Source of the DNA: Hyphomonadaceae bacterium
GTDB lineage: Bacteria; Pseudomonadota; Alphaproteobacteria; Rhizobiales; Hyphomicrobiaceae
Direction of reading: 5' to 3'
Length of the DNA stretch: 60,151 nucleotides
Assembly: GCA_019747815.1 (NCBI GenBank)
Contig: JAIEQJ010000103.1
Coordinates: 1-60,151 of the forward strand
The notes under the pieces are model-generated. The model saw nothing but the letters and a program-made list of their open reading frames with translations, was not told where the DNA came from and did not search any database. A program made the position numbers and the translations under genes. Positions 24,965 through 34,345 of the stretch are shown piece after piece; position 1 is the first letter of the stretch, and each line of letters begins with the position of its first letter.

Positions 24965-26899
24965 CTAGGCGCTGTGCGCGCGCCGCCATTCCTCGAACAT
25001 GAGCACGCCCCACAGGGCATGCTGCCAATTGCGCCGGCCCGCAAGATGCTCGGCCCACCGCCTGCGGATCGGCTCCGGATTGAAAATTCCAGCGGCTCTG
25101 AGTTGGCTTGCATCCAGAAGGTCTTCCGCCCAGTCTCTCAACGGTCCACGCATCCACTCCCCAACCGGAATTGAGAAGCCGGATTTTGGGCGATCCACAA
25201 GGGCTGGAGGAACATATTTGTAGAGAACCTGACGCAGCACCCATTTCGCACTCCCGCCGCAAATCTTATAGGCGAGCGGCAGGGACCAGGCGAACTCGAC
25301 GAGGCGGTGATCGAGCAGAGGGGTCCGCGCCTCGAGCGACACGGCCATGCTCGCCCGGTCGACCTTGGTGAGGATGTCTCCCGGCAAGTAGCTCAGGGTG
25401 TCGAAGTACTGCATGCGCTCGACAGGGCTGGGGAGCAGACGGCTCAGGTCTGCATCCGGCTCCGGCCAGCGTGTCTCGCAGCCGCCGATGACAACCCCTT
25501 CCGGGTCCGGCCATTGACTGGCCAGTCTCACATAGGCTCCCTCGTCATCCTCCACAATAACGTCGGAAAGCTTGTGAATCTTGTCGCCAGCATAGCGCGG
25601 CCGCACGCTTTGCGGGGCGAGGCGAAACAGAGTGTCCCATTGCTCGGGACGGACGCCCCGCAGTCCGGCGGCAACGGCGCGGCGTGCGGACATCGGAAGG
25701 ATGCCAAACCGGCGGCGAATGTAGTTGCCTTGGGTATAGCGATTGTATCCCGCAAACAGCTCATCCCCGCCGTCGCCGGACAGCACGACCTTGACGTGCT
25801 GTTGCGCGAGCCGGGACACAAGAAATGTCGGGATCTGGGAACTGTCTGCGAACGGCTCGTCATAGAGCTGCGACAGACGGGGGATCACATCCTGCGCTTC
25901 CTTCGGGGTCAAGATCAGCTCCGTATGATCCGTACCCAGATGCCGCGCGACGGCTGCCGCATGGTTGGCTTCGTTGTAAGCGGCCTCCTGAAAGCCGATC
26001 GAGAAGGTCTTCACGCGCTGGCCGGCCTGAGCCTGCATCAGCGCCACGACCGTTGAAGAGTCATAGCCGCCGGACAGAAAGGCTCCCACCGGCACATCCG
26101 CGACCAGACGCTGCCGCACGGCATCAGCTAGACGATCCTCCAGCGCCGCGACCGCGTCGTTCCGCGAACCACCGAAGTCCTTGGTGCGCGCGTTGGCAAC
26201 TGCATCGCGCAACGACCAATAGGTGCGCGCCGTGACCGACCCGGCGGGATCGATCCTGAGAACTGTTCCCGGCGGGAGCTGGCAAACCTCGCGGTAGACC
26301 GTCTGGGGATGGTGAAAGTAGCCTCTGCGCAGGAAGGCGACGAGCGCGCCGCGGTCGATTTGGGCGCCAAACCGGGGATGCGCCTTGAGCGCGCGCAGCT
26401 CGGAGCCGAAGAGAAACAGGTTGCGTTGCAAGGACCAATAGAGCGGCTTCTTCCCAAGCCTGTCGCGGGCGAGCCAAAGCTCACGCGTGTCCCTGTCCCA
26501 GAGCGCAAGGGCAAACATCCCGACGGCTTTCGTGAGGGCCCGCTCGAGCCCCCAGGCCGCTGCCGCCTCCAGCAGAACCTCCGTGTCCGAGTGGCCTCGG
26601 TAGCGGGCAATGCGCGCGCCCAGCTGCGTCCGAATGGCCTCCGCATTGTAGATCTCGCCATTGAAGCAGATGACGTATCGGCCCGAAGCCGATACCATCG
26701 GCTGATGGCCGGCCGAACTCAGATCGATGATCGCCAGCCTGCGAAACCCGAGCGCAATGCCGGCCTCCGCGTCCGACCAGGCCCCGCCTTGATCGGGGCC
26801 GCGATGACTGAGCGTGTCGGCCATGCGACCCGCCGTGCTCTCCAGGGCTTCGGCACTGGATGCCCGATCAAAATCAATGAAACCGGTAATGCCGCACAT
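24965..26899 (-). CDS. asnB: Asparagine synthase (glutamine-hydrolysing) family amidotransferase
   Basis: 644 residues in two domains. The glutaminase domain has the processed catalytic cysteine as Cys2 (MCGITGF) and RHRGPDQ-type SHRGPDQ at 31-37. The synthetase domain has the ATP pyrophosphatase loop SGGYDSS at 276-282 and later [16 protein letters not shown]. AsnB-type proteins in glycan clusters (for example WbpS of Pseudomonas aeruginosa O6) form the amide of uronic acids rather than asparagine. That fits the TviB-type dehydrogenase of this cluster. The gene ends 134 bp before the regulator start and has its own upstream region. A housekeeping role is the alternative. Confidence 0.9.
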   Translation of the reverse strand: MCGITGFIDFDRASSAEALESTAGRMADTLSHRGPDQGGAWSDAEAGIALGFRRLAIIDLSSAGHQPMVSASGRYVICFNGEIYNAEAIRTQLGARIARYRGHSDTEVLLEAAAAWGLERALTKAVGMFALALWDRDTRELWLARDRLGKKPLYWSLQRNLFLFGSELRALKAHPRFGAQIDRGALVAFLRRGYFHHPQTVYREVCQLPPGTVLRIDPAGSVTARTYWSLRDAVANARTKDFGGSRNDAVAALEDRLADAVRQRLVADVPVGAFLSGGYDSSTVVALMQAQAGQRVKTFSIGFQEAAYNEANHAAAVARHLGTDHTELILTPKEAQDVIPRLSQLYDEPFADSSQIPTFLVSRLAQQHVKVVLSGDGGDELFAGYNRYTQGNYIRRRFGILPMSARRAVAAGLRGVRPEQWDTLFRLAPQSVRPRYAGDKIHKLSDVIVEDDEGAYVRLASQWPDPEGVVIGGCETRWPEPDADLSRLLPSPVERMQYFDTLSYLPGDILTKVDRASMAVSLEARTPLLDHRLVEFAWSLPLAYKICGGSAKWVLRQVLYKYVPPALVDRPKSGFSIPVGEWMRGPLRDWAEDLLDASQLRAAGIFNPEPIRRRWAEHLAGRRNWQHALWGVLMFEEWRRAHSA

Positions 26900-27130
26900 G
26901 GGTGTTGGCGAATGCTTCCGTGCTTGGGATCAGATCACGCTCGATAGCGCCTGATGTCGATAGCATGCAAGGCATGCCGCAGGACCTACATTGCACGCGC
27001 CGTGCCGGCAAGGGGTAGCCCACCTCCCGACGTGGATTCCCGCCCAGGCGGCAAGGCAGCGATCGAGGCCATGATTCGCCAAGCTCGCGGGTGGCCGGGC
27101 GGAGATGCTGGTAACGGGACCATCTGCAGG

Positions 27131-27223
27131 TGGCGGAGACGGAGGGATTCGAACCCTCGATACGCCTTTAGAGCGTATAACGGTTTAGCAAACCGCCGCC
27201 TTCAGCCTCTCGGCCACGTCTCC
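27131..27223 (-). tRNA. tRNA-Ser(GCU)
   Basis: 93 bases including encoded CCA. The acceptor strands GGAGACG and CGTCTCC pair fully, and the T-arm GAGGG-TTCGAAT-CCCTC is perfect. The anticodon loop TTGCTAA holds GCU (27187-27189), and a long variable arm with stem ATACGC/GCGTAT is typical of serine tRNAs. It reads AGC/AGU codons. The 230 bp downstream of it and the 262 bp upstream contain no recognisable gene. Confidence 0.97.
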
Positions 27224-27485
27224 CTGTCGGCGAAGGCTGCCACTTAGCACAGCCGTGCGGCCTTGATAACCCCAGAGTTGGCACGGATTGGCACCCATGC
27301 GCCAGAGCGCTGCCGCCGGTTGGCCAGCCTGGGCGCTCCGTACGGGGGGCCGAGGTCCAGCAGCTCCCATTCGGCCGCCGCCGCAGCTCCAGTCGCTGCT
27401 GTGTCCGTGCGGTGACATACGGCACACGGATCATAGGCTACATTCTTTGGGATTTTATAGGGTTGTTGTTGTTGGGGTTGTTGTC

Positions 27486-28367
27486 ATGCGTACTTTTGTG
27501 CTGCGTACCATTGGTTCATTTGTCACTGCGTTGGCGTTCGCCGGATGCTCGCATATTCCCGACCCTGCCGACATACCGCGCGTCGAGCCTTACGACATTC
27601 TGCAAACCATTCGCTGCGAGATCGCCCTTACTCTGCTGCAGGACTATCCAGAAGGTGACCCCAGGCACCTCTGGATTCGCGAGGCCGATATCGCCTATGG
27701 GCTCACGCTGACAGCCGAGGAGCAGACGACGAACGCAGGCAAGCTCGGGCTGCTCTGGCCCATCCATCTGGGAACATTCTCGCTGGACGTCAGTGCCGGG
27801 AAGGAACGTGTGCGACTGGCGGAGAACGTCATCAGCCTGGCGGAAGAGGTCAAAGCCCCTCTTGCATTGGTGAAAGGACGGCTGCCGCCGAAAGGCGCGA
27901 GCGGGCTTACGCATATGCCCTGTGCGCACGCCCAACCACATGCCCACGCCTACCCGATCCTCGGCAGCGTCGGCATGCGGGACATCATCCGGCGGTTCGT
28001 GGACATCAACAAAATCGGCTCCACGGCGGCCGAGAACAAGCTGGCGGGGCAAGAGGGGAAGTTTGTGCATACCCTCAAGTTCACTCTGAAGTTTGTCGGT
28101 GGTGTAAAGCCCAGCTTCGCCATTGAACGGCTGGACGGCCGCAAAATCGGTGGTGAACTCGACCTGAGCGCACACCGCAAGGACGAGCATCAACTCGTCG
28201 TGGCCATGGCGCCGCCTGCGGCCGATGAACTCGTGGTGGGGCCTGAAAGGAGGCGGGTGAGGCGATCGGGCCGTGCGGTGAACCAGCAATTGCTGCTCAA
28301 CGACGTCCATCAGCAGCAGAACATCCTCCGCTTCCAGAACGACATCCGCACGCTCATCCGTCCCTAA
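27486..28367 (+). CDS. Unknown lipoprotein
   Basis: 293 residues. MRTFVLRTIGSFVTALAFAGC is a lipoprotein signal with lipobox AFAG-C at about 18-21, so the mature protein should be lipid-anchored. The mature part has no domain I recognise. It contains a DILQTIRCEIALTLL helix and an alternating, probably beta-rich region (HTLKFTLKFVGGVKPSFAIE). The C-terminus is rich in R, Q and N (QQLLLNDVHQQQNILRFQNDIR). ATG at 27486 was chosen because it begins the signal sequence; the upstream extension is low-complexity. The strand and position next to tRNA-Ser suggest a monocistronic gene. Confidence 0.7.
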   Translation: MRTFVLRTIGSFVTALAFAGCSHIPDPADIPRVEPYDILQTIRCEIALTLLQDYPEGDPRHLWIREADIAYGLTLTAEEQTTNAGKLGLLWPIHLGTFSLDVSAGKERVRLAENVISLAEEVKAPLALVKGRLPPKGASGLTHMPCAHAQPHAHAYPILGSVGMRDIIRRFVDINKIGSTAAENKLAGQEGKFVHTLKFTLKFVGGVKPSFAIERLDGRKIGGELDLSAHRKDEHQLVVAMAPPAADELVVGPERRRVRRSGRAVNQQLLLNDVHQQQNILRFQNDIRTLIRP

Positions 28368-28407
28368 AGCCCCCCATTTGCGACACGGCGCACCGTGGAC
28401 GGGCCTG

Positions 28408-29520
28408 TCAGCCCCAAATGGCGTCGGCCGCCTCGACCAGAAGGCGCAGCTTGGCGCGCTCGTCGGCTTCCGTGAGCGGATTGCCGGCCGCCGTCGAGGC
28501 AAAGCCGCACTGCGGCCCAAGCCCCAACCGATCCAGGGCGATGACCTTGGCTGCCTCGCCGGTGCGGCGCTTGAGGTCGTCGATGGTTTCGAGCACCGGC
28601 GTCTTGGTGCTGACGAGGCCGAGCACGACGCCCTTGGCCTGCGGCACAAACCGCAGCGGCTTGAAATCACCCGCGCGCGCCGTGTCATACTCGAGCAGAA
28701 AATGGGTGGCCGCGGTGCCGGCGAAAAAGCGCTCGGCGACGGACTCATAGCCGCCCTCGGACAGGTAGCGGCCGCGGAAATTGCCACGACACATGTGAAC
28801 GCCGATCATCATGCCGGCCGGCGCTCCCGCGACACAGTCGTTAATAGCCTTGATGTAGAGATCGACCAACCGGTCGGGGTCCTGGCCCGCGCCGGCAATC
28901 CTCTCGCGGATCGCAGGATCGCAGAGCATGGCGACCGCCACCTCGTCGAACTGGATGTAGCGGCAGCCGGCATTGGAGAGATCGGCAATCTCCTGCCGGT
29001 ATATCTGAACCAGATCGGCGAAGAACGTCTCGGCATCTGCATAGATCTTCGGGTCGGCGAAATCGGTGCAGCGATAGAAATGCATGGTCGACGGCGCCGG
29101 CATGGTGATCTTCGGCGTCACCTTCGCGATCCTGTGCAGGAATTGGAACTCATCGGTCGCCAGCGGCTGTGTGCGCGCCAACCTGGCCGCGGCATAAGTG
29201 GCCGTGAAATCGACCTCGTGACCATGGTCGTCGCGGAACTTGAAGACGGCCGGCCTGATCACGAAGCCGTTGCAGCGCTCGACGAACCGCCCCCAGTAGG
29301 AGCTGCGGCGGAACTCGCCGTCGGTCACGACCTCGAGGCCCACATCCTCCTGCAGCCGCACGACATCGCGGATGGCGTCGTCCTGGGCCTGGGTGAAGTC
29401 GGCATCCGGCAAATCCCCTTGGGCATGGCGCCGGAAGGCATCGCGCAACACGCCTGGCCGCAGCAGGCTACCGACATGATCCGCGCGAAACGGCGGGCGC
29501 TGCTTCACCTCTTGGGCCAT
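28408..29520 (-). CDS. MetE C-terminal-like (cobalamin-independent methionine synthase II family) protein
   Basis: 370-residue single (beta/alpha)8 protein of the UROD/MetE-like group. FRADHVGSLLRP (12-23), HMCRGNFRG and the final GLGPQCGFAST supply the zinc ligands (His, Cys, Cys) used by MetE to activate a thiol. It lacks the N-terminal half of true MetE, as do YxjG/YxjH-type proteins, which transfer methyl groups to thiols or cleave carbon-sulfur bonds. GGAGGAG precedes the ATG. It is divergent from the TetR gene, with a shared palindromic promoter region, so TetR control is likely. Substrate not known. Confidence 0.85.
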   Translation of the reverse strand: MAQEVKQRPPFRADHVGSLLRPGVLRDAFRRHAQGDLPDADFTQAQDDAIRDVVRLQEDVGLEVVTDGEFRRSSYWGRFVERCNGFVIRPAVFKFRDDHGHEVDFTATYAAARLARTQPLATDEFQFLHRIAKVTPKITMPAPSTMHFYRCTDFADPKIYADAETFFADLVQIYRQEIADLSNAGCRYIQFDEVAVAMLCDPAIRERIAGAGQDPDRLVDLYIKAINDCVAGAPAGMMIGVHMCRGNFRGRYLSEGGYESVAERFFAGTAATHFLLEYDTARAGDFKPLRFVPQAKGVVLGLVSTKTPVLETIDDLKRRTGEAAKVIALDRLGLGPQCGFASTAAGNPLTEADERAKLRLLVEAADAIWG

Positions 29521-29559
29521 CGCATGACTCCTCCGCTAGCGTCCGTGCATTTCGATAGA

Positions 29560-29588
29560 CGTATAGATTCTATAATTGTATAGATCAA
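29560..29588 (-). promoter_or_regulatory. Promoter of the MetE-like gene with overlapping TetR-type operator
   Basis: On the minus strand, TTGATC (29588-29583) and TATACG (29565-29560) are separated by 17 bases. Inside lies the perfect palindrome TATAGA-T-TCTATA (29562-29574). TATAGAT recurs at 29579-29585, 17 bases from the first copy. The palindrome covers the -10 element, the expected place for repression by the divergent TetR-type regulator. Confidence 0.6.
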
Positions 29589-29618
29589 GCAAGGCTCGGC
29601 TTCGGACTGCGTCAGCCC

Positions 29619-30260
29619 ATGAATACGCACACGCCCCGTTCGCGCCTCGTCCGCAACAGCCGGGTGCTGCGGCGGGCCGATGTCATCATCGACGCGGCAG
29701 CACGCGTGTTCGCCGAGCGCGGCTATCACGGCACCTCGACCCAGGCGATCGCCAACGTGCTGGGCATGCGGCAGGCCAGCCTCTACTATTATTTTCCCTC
29801 GAAGGAGGCGGCGCTGGAGCTCGTGTGCGCGCGCGGCACCGACGGCTTCGTGGAGGCCGCCGAGGCCGTGGTGGAAGGGGCCGGTGCGCCGCTCGACAAG
29901 CTCGCGCGCCTGATTGCGGCCCATCTCGCCCCCATCGAGACCAAGCACGATTACGTCAAGGTATTCATCAACGAGCGGCGCTACCTGCCGACGGCGAGCC
30001 GCCGCCGCATCGGACGCAAGAGCCGCCGCATCGAACGCTGCTTCGAGCACGTGATCCTTGCCGGCATCGCCGATGGCAGCATCGACCCGGGCACCGATGC
30101 GCGGCTGGCGATGCTCGCCGTGCTCGGCATGTGCAATGCCGTGATCAACTGGCGCGCGGCAGACCAGACCAGGGACATGGACCGCATTGCGGCAGAGTTC
30201 GCCAAGCTGGTTGCCAGCGGGTTGAATGCGCGCAGGCGACCGCCCACGGCAAATCCATAA
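29619..30260 (+). CDS. TetR/AcrR family transcriptional regulator
   Basis: 213 residues. The DNA-binding domain (about 18-65) has IIDAAARVFAERGYHGTSTQAIANVLG and QASLYYYFPSKEAALELV, a textbook TetR pattern. The C-terminal ligand domain is all-helical with an Arg-rich turn (RRRIGRKSRRIERCF). It lies 17 bp before the acyl-CoA synthetase gene on the same strand and diverges from the MetE-like gene. A ligand that is an acyl-CoA made by the neighbour is a reasonable guess, as for FadR-type TetR proteins. Confidence 0.9.
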   Translation: MNTHTPRSRLVRNSRVLRRADVIIDAAARVFAERGYHGTSTQAIANVLGMRQASLYYYFPSKEAALELVCARGTDGFVEAAEAVVEGAGAPLDKLARLIAAHLAPIETKHDYVKVFINERRYLPTASRRRIGRKSRRIERCFEHVILAGIADGSIDPGTDARLAMLAVLGMCNAVINWRAADQTRDMDRIAAEFAKLVASGLNARRRPPTANP

Positions 30261-30277
30261 GGTGCGGACCCGGCCGA

Positions 30278-32167
30278 ATGCGTGAACCCGCCACCAAGCT
30301 TCGCACAGCGGACGACCTGCGCCGGACGACGGCGCCGGCGCTGCTGTTGGAGCGGGCGCGCACGCACCCCCACAGGGTGGCGTTTCGCGCCAAGACGCTC
30401 GGCATCTATCGCGAGTGCACGTGGCGCGGCTATGCGGAGCGCGTGGCATGCACGGCCAAGGCTTTTGCAGCGCACGGCCTGGCAGCCGGCGATCGCATCG
30501 CCATCATGGCCGACGCCTGCGAGGAGTGGCTGATCTGCGACCAGGCCGCCCAGGCGCTGGGCGCCATCGTGTACGGCATCTACCCCACGGCAGCGCCCGA
30601 GGAAATCGAATACCAGATGCGCGACGGCGGTGCGGTGCTGTTCATTGCCGAGAACCAGGAGTACGTCGACCGCATCCTGCCGCTGGTGGAACGCCTGCCG
30701 GCGCTGCGCCGCATGGTGGTGATCGACGACACCGCCCTGTTCGCCTTCTCGCACGACAAGCTGATTGCCTACGAGGCGATGTGCGCGGCCGGACGCGATG
30801 CCGATCTCGCCTGGCTGGAAGCGCGGACCACAAACCTCCGCCCCGAGCAGCCGGCCTTCATCGTCTATACGTCGGGTACGACCGGGCATCCCAAGGGCGC
30901 ACTCATCACCCATGGCAAGCACCTGGCCGCCACGCGCTCGGTGGCAGCGCAGTATCCCATACTGATGGAGAAGACACACCGCACCGTCGCCTATCTGCCG
31001 CTGTGCCATGTGCTGGGCCGCGACATCGCGGTGACGCTGCCGCTCCTGACCAAGCTCACGCCGCACATCGGCGAAAGTCCCGAAGACCTGGCCGAAACAC
31101 TGTTTGAAACCGCGCCCACAGTGCTGTTCACGGTGCCGCGCACCCTGCAGAAGATGGCCGCCCAGGTGCTAGTGCAGGCCGGCAGCACATCGGCCTTCAA
31201 GCGGTTTGCCTACAACCGCGCGACCAAGTTCGCACGCGCTCACGTCAAGCGCCGCTGGTCGGGGACGGCTGCGGGCCTTCCGGCGCTGGTCCAGGCGGCC
31301 TGGCAGGCGGCCGTCTTTCGGCCGATCCTCAACAAGATCGGCTTCGACAAGCTGGAGCTGGTGGTCTCCGGTGGTGCACCGCTGCCCGCCGAGACCATGG
31401 CCGTGTGGCACATGCTGGGCGTCAACGTGTGCGAGATGTACGGCCAGACCGAGACGGCAGGCGGCATCATCGCCGGGCAGCGTGGGCCGTTCCCGCGGCC
31501 GGGCAACGTGGGCTCGGTGCCGGAAGGCTTCGAGGTCACGCTGGCGGAGGAGGGCGAAATCCTGGTGCGCTCGGCCGATGTGTTCGAACGCTACTGGAAC
31601 AATCCGGAGGCCTCGCTGGCGGTGCTCGGCACGACGGGCTGGATGCGCACGGGCGATGTGGGCGAATGGCACGGGGACAACCTGCGACTCATCGACCGCG
31701 CACGCGATTTCCTGGTCACATCCGGCGGCAAGACCATCTCCCCTTCCTTCATCGAGAATGCGCTGCGGGCGAGCCCCTATCTCGCCGAGGCCGTGGTACT
31801 CGGCCATGGCCGCAAGTATCTGACCGCACTCATCGAGATCGACTTCGAGACGGTCGCGGATTGGGCGCGCGGCAACGACGTGGCCTACACCGGCTTCACG
31901 AGCCTGGCGCAGCACCCCCGCGTGCGCGATCTCATCCAGAACGAGATCGATCGGGCCAATGCGCAGCTTGCACGCGCCGAGCAGATCAAGGCGTTCCGCA
32001 TATTGCCCAAGGCGCTCGATCCCGAGGAGGAGGGCGAGCCCGTCACGCCCACACGCAAGGTGAAGCGCACGGCGATGTACGAGCGGTTCAGGCCGCTGGT
32101 GGAGGAAATGTACGACGACCGGGAGGAGAAACTGTTGGCCGCAAGCGCCGCTGATGCACTCGCCTGA
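30278..32167 (+). CDS. AMP-forming acyl-CoA synthetase (long-chain fatty acid-CoA ligase type)
   Basis: 629 residues. The AMP-binding motif YTSGTTGHPKG is at 197-207. A later MYGQTETAGG (A5), TTGWMRTGDVGEW and the DRARDFLVTSGGKTISP hinge (A7-A8) mark an ANL enzyme. The long insert before A5 matches the ACSL/FadD15-like group. It activates a carboxylic acid as acyl-AMP and then acyl-CoA. ATG at 30278 was chosen because the preceding frame overlaps the TetR gene. It precedes the Liv-type importer genes, so it may activate the imported acid on entry. Confidence 0.9.
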   Translation: MREPATKLRTADDLRRTTAPALLLERARTHPHRVAFRAKTLGIYRECTWRGYAERVACTAKAFAAHGLAAGDRIAIMADACEEWLICDQAAQALGAIVYGIYPTAAPEEIEYQMRDGGAVLFIAENQEYVDRILPLVERLPALRRMVVIDDTALFAFSHDKLIAYEAMCAAGRDADLAWLEARTTNLRPEQPAFIVYTSGTTGHPKGALITHGKHLAATRSVAAQYPILMEKTHRTVAYLPLCHVLGRDIAVTLPLLTKLTPHIGESPEDLAETLFETAPTVLFTVPRTLQKMAAQVLVQAGSTSAFKRFAYNRATKFARAHVKRRWSGTAAGLPALVQAAWQAAVFRPILNKIGFDKLELVVSGGAPLPAETMAVWHMLGVNVCEMYGQTETAGGIIAGQRGPFPRPGNVGSVPEGFEVTLAEEGEILVRSADVFERYWNNPEASLAVLGTTGWMRTGDVGEWHGDNLRLIDRARDFLVTSGGKTISPSFIENALRASPYLAEAVVLGHGRKYLTALIEIDFETVADWARGNDVAYTGFTSLAQHPRVRDLIQNEIDRANAQLARAEQIKAFRILPKALDPEEEGEPVTPTRKVKRTAMYERFRPLVEEMYDDREEKLLAASAADALA

Positions 32168-32207
32168 GACATCAACAAGACGTGCAACCAAGACTGGGAG
32201 GAAAGCC

Positions 32208-33365
32208 ATGTTTCGCAAACTGGCCGCCGCAGCCGTGGCGGCGGCGATTGCCGGTCCCGCGCTTGCGCAGGACGCCTACGTCGTCGGGCTGACCGGAGCA
32301 CTCACAGGACCGCCGGCCAGCACCTACGCGCCGGCCGTGGAGGCGCTGCGCATCTACATCGATCGCGTCAATGCCGCGGGCGGCATCAACGGCAAGACGG
32401 TCAACCTGATCCTGCAGGACGACTCGGCGGAGCCCGGCAAGGCGGCGGCCAACGCCAAGAAGCTCATCGCACAGGACAACGTGATGCTGATGCTGAACGC
32501 CAGCCTGTCCTCGACCTACGCACCGATGGTGGCGGAGGCCAAGCGCGCGGGCGTGCCCGTGCTGTTTGCCAGCTCCGTATGCCCGAAGGATGTATATCCG
32601 CCGGCCGACCCGCTGCTGTTCTGCACCACCGCGTTCGCCGCCAACCACGACAGCCGCGCGGTGCTCTCCTTCGTGAAGGAGACAGCGAAGGAGCCCGTCA
32701 AGCTCGGACTTGCCGCCATGGCGATCCCGATCTCCCGCGGCGAGATCGACTTTGCCGAGGGCCTTTCCAAGACCATGGGCATGACTCCCGTGAGCAAGGA
32801 GATCATTCCCCCGCCGACGCCCGACTACACGCCGTTCGCCACCAAGATCAAGGATGCGGGCGCCAACTGGGCCTACTCCTGGGCGCCGTGGGTGACGCAG
32901 GTGCGCACATTGGAAGCACTGCGCCGGCTGGGCTGGCAGGGCGACTATGTCGCCTGGGCGCATATCGAGGCGGAAGGCGAGCTGGCGCGCCTGAAGGACG
33001 GGCAGTTCTACGTGGTCGGGGCCACCGCCCTATTCCAGGACGCCCTGCCGATCCACGCCGAAATTGCGCAGGCGGTGCAGAAGGCCAACGTGCAGTATCC
33101 GCCCCAGCAGATGGCCGAGGGCTGGATTGCAGGCATGGTGGTGGAAGCGGCGCTGAAGGCGACGTCATGGCCGCCAACACCGGAGAAGCTGGCGGCGGCC
33201 ATGTCCAATCTGAATGTCGACACCCGGGGTCTGCGCGGCGGCCCCATCGCGTGGACCAAGGACAACCACTTCCGCACACGCCAGTACTATCGCGTCTACC
33301 GGTGGGACCCGGCCAAGGCGTCCATCGTGCGGGTGAAGGATTGGACCGCCTTCGACGTGCAGTGA
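32208..33365 (+). CDS. Liv-type ABC transporter substrate-binding protein
   Basis: 385 residues with a signal peptide MFRKLAAAAVAAAIAGPALAQ (cleavage after ALA). The mature protein begins DAYVVGLTGALTGP and carries NAAGGINGKTVNLI and DDSAEPGKAAANAKKLI, the standard type I periplasmic fold of LivJ/LivK. GGGAGGAAAG precedes the ATG by 5 bases. Binding partners encoded downstream complete the importer. Besides branched-chain amino acids, such proteins often bind aromatic or aliphatic acids, which fits the preceding acyl-CoA synthetase. Confidence 0.92.
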   Translation: MFRKLAAAAVAAAIAGPALAQDAYVVGLTGALTGPPASTYAPAVEALRIYIDRVNAAGGINGKTVNLILQDDSAEPGKAAANAKKLIAQDNVMLMLNASLSSTYAPMVAEAKRAGVPVLFASSVCPKDVYPPADPLLFCTTAFAANHDSRAVLSFVKETAKEPVKLGLAAMAIPISRGEIDFAEGLSKTMGMTPVSKEIIPPPTPDYTPFATKIKDAGANWAYSWAPWVTQVRTLEALRRLGWQGDYVAWAHIEAEGELARLKDGQFYVVGATALFQDALPIHAEIAQAVQKANVQYPPQQMAEGWIAGMVVEAALKATSWPPTPEKLAAAMSNLNVDTRGLRGGPIAWTKDNHFRTRQYYRVYRWDPAKASIVRVKDWTAFDVQ

Positions 33366-33472
33366 TCTCATGATCCCGGCGTCTTCTGCGCCGGGGTCGA
33401 TCTCACAGCTCCGGCATCCATGGGCTGGCCGGGCCCGGGGCGCGGGCTCGATGACAACCGCAAGGCGCCAGC

Positions 33473-34345
33473 GTGCAACTCGCCGTCAACATCACCGTGC
33501 TCGCCGCGATCTACGCCCTGATCGCGTGCGGGTATGTGCTGGTCTACCGCGTGAGCCGGGTGCTGAACCTGGCGCACGGCGAGCTGATGATGCTCGGCGC
33601 CTATCTGCTGCTGATGACGGCGACACAGTTCAGCAGTCACTGGCTGGCGGCGCTGACGGCCGCCGTTCTGCTCAGCCTGTCGACCGGCGTGCTTGTCTAC
33701 GTGTTCCTCATGCGCAAGATGACGGGCGAGATGGTGCTTGCGGCGGTGTTGACCACGGTGGCGCTGGGCATCCTGCTGCGCGGCGCCATGGTGCTCATCT
33801 GGTCGGCGCAGCAGTTCTATCCGGCACAGCCGCTGCAGATCGCCAACGTCGCCATAGCGCTGCCGGGCGGGGCCCGCATCTCGCTTTGCGCAGCGCTGCT
33901 GGTGCTCACGACGGCGTTGGTGTACGGCGCGCTGCTCACCTTCCTGCGCTTCGGCCGCTGGGGCGTGCGCATGCGCGCGGCGGGCCAGAACCCGCTGCTC
34001 GCGGCGCAGCGCGGCATCAATCTGCACGCCATCTACGCACTGGCCTGGGGGTTGTCGACGTTGACGGGGGCGCTCGCCGGCATGCTGATCGCTCTGGATG
34101 CCGGTCTCAACCAGACTATGGCGATCATCGGGCTCAAGGCGTTTCCCGCAGCCCTGGTGGGCGGCCTCGACAGTCTGGCAGGGGCACTGGCGGGCGCCCT
34201 CATCGTAGCCGCCGCGGAGATCCTGCTCATCAATTACGTCGATCCCCTACTGTCCGAGGTCGTGCCGTTTCTGGTCCTGATCGCCATGCTCATCGTGCGG
34301 CCGTGGGGCCTGTTCGGTACCCGGGAGGAACTCGACCGTGTCTAG
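33473..34345 (+). CDS. LivH-type ABC transporter permease
   Basis: 290 residues with about eight membrane segments. LYRVSRVLNLAHGELMMLGAY is the usual LivH entry motif and KAFPAALVGGLDSLAGALAGAL the coupling segment. GTG start at 33473 with CAAGG upstream. It overlaps the LivM-type gene by 8 bases, after a 107-bp gap from the binding-protein gene. Confidence 0.93.
   Translation: MQLAVNITVLAAIYALIACGYVLVYRVSRVLNLAHGELMMLGAYLLLMTATQFSSHWLAALTAAVLLSLSTGVLVYVFLMRKMTGEMVLAAVLTTVALGILLRGAMVLIWSAQQFYPAQPLQIANVAIALPGGARISLCAALLVLTTALVYGALLTFLRFGRWGVRMRAAGQNPLLAAQRGINLHAIYALAWGLSTLTGALAGMLIALDAGLNQTMAIIGLKAFPAALVGGLDSLAGALAGALIVAAAEILLINYVDPLLSEVVPFLVLIAMLIVRPWGLFGTREELDRV

Noticed and set aside
26963..26977. 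GCATGC-AAG-GCATGC repeat upstream of asnB
   Set aside because: Each half is a common self-palindromic 6-mer and the site does not match the TTCAYGnCRTGAA operators; too weak to call.
27131..27223. tRNA-Ser as attachment site of a genomic island carrying the glycan cluster
   Set aside because: No integrase, no duplicated tRNA 3' end and no direct repeats were found in the window.
27516..28787. 423-residue frame antisense to the lipoprotein gene and overlapping the MetE-like gene
   Set aside because: The lipoprotein frame has a signal peptide and lipobox, and the MetE-like gene has zinc ligands; the antisense frame has neither family features nor a ribosome-binding site.
29576..30277. N-terminal extension of the acyl-CoA synthetase frame
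   Set aside because: It overlaps the TetR gene in another frame and is Arg/Pro-rich noise; the conserved enzyme begins at 30278.
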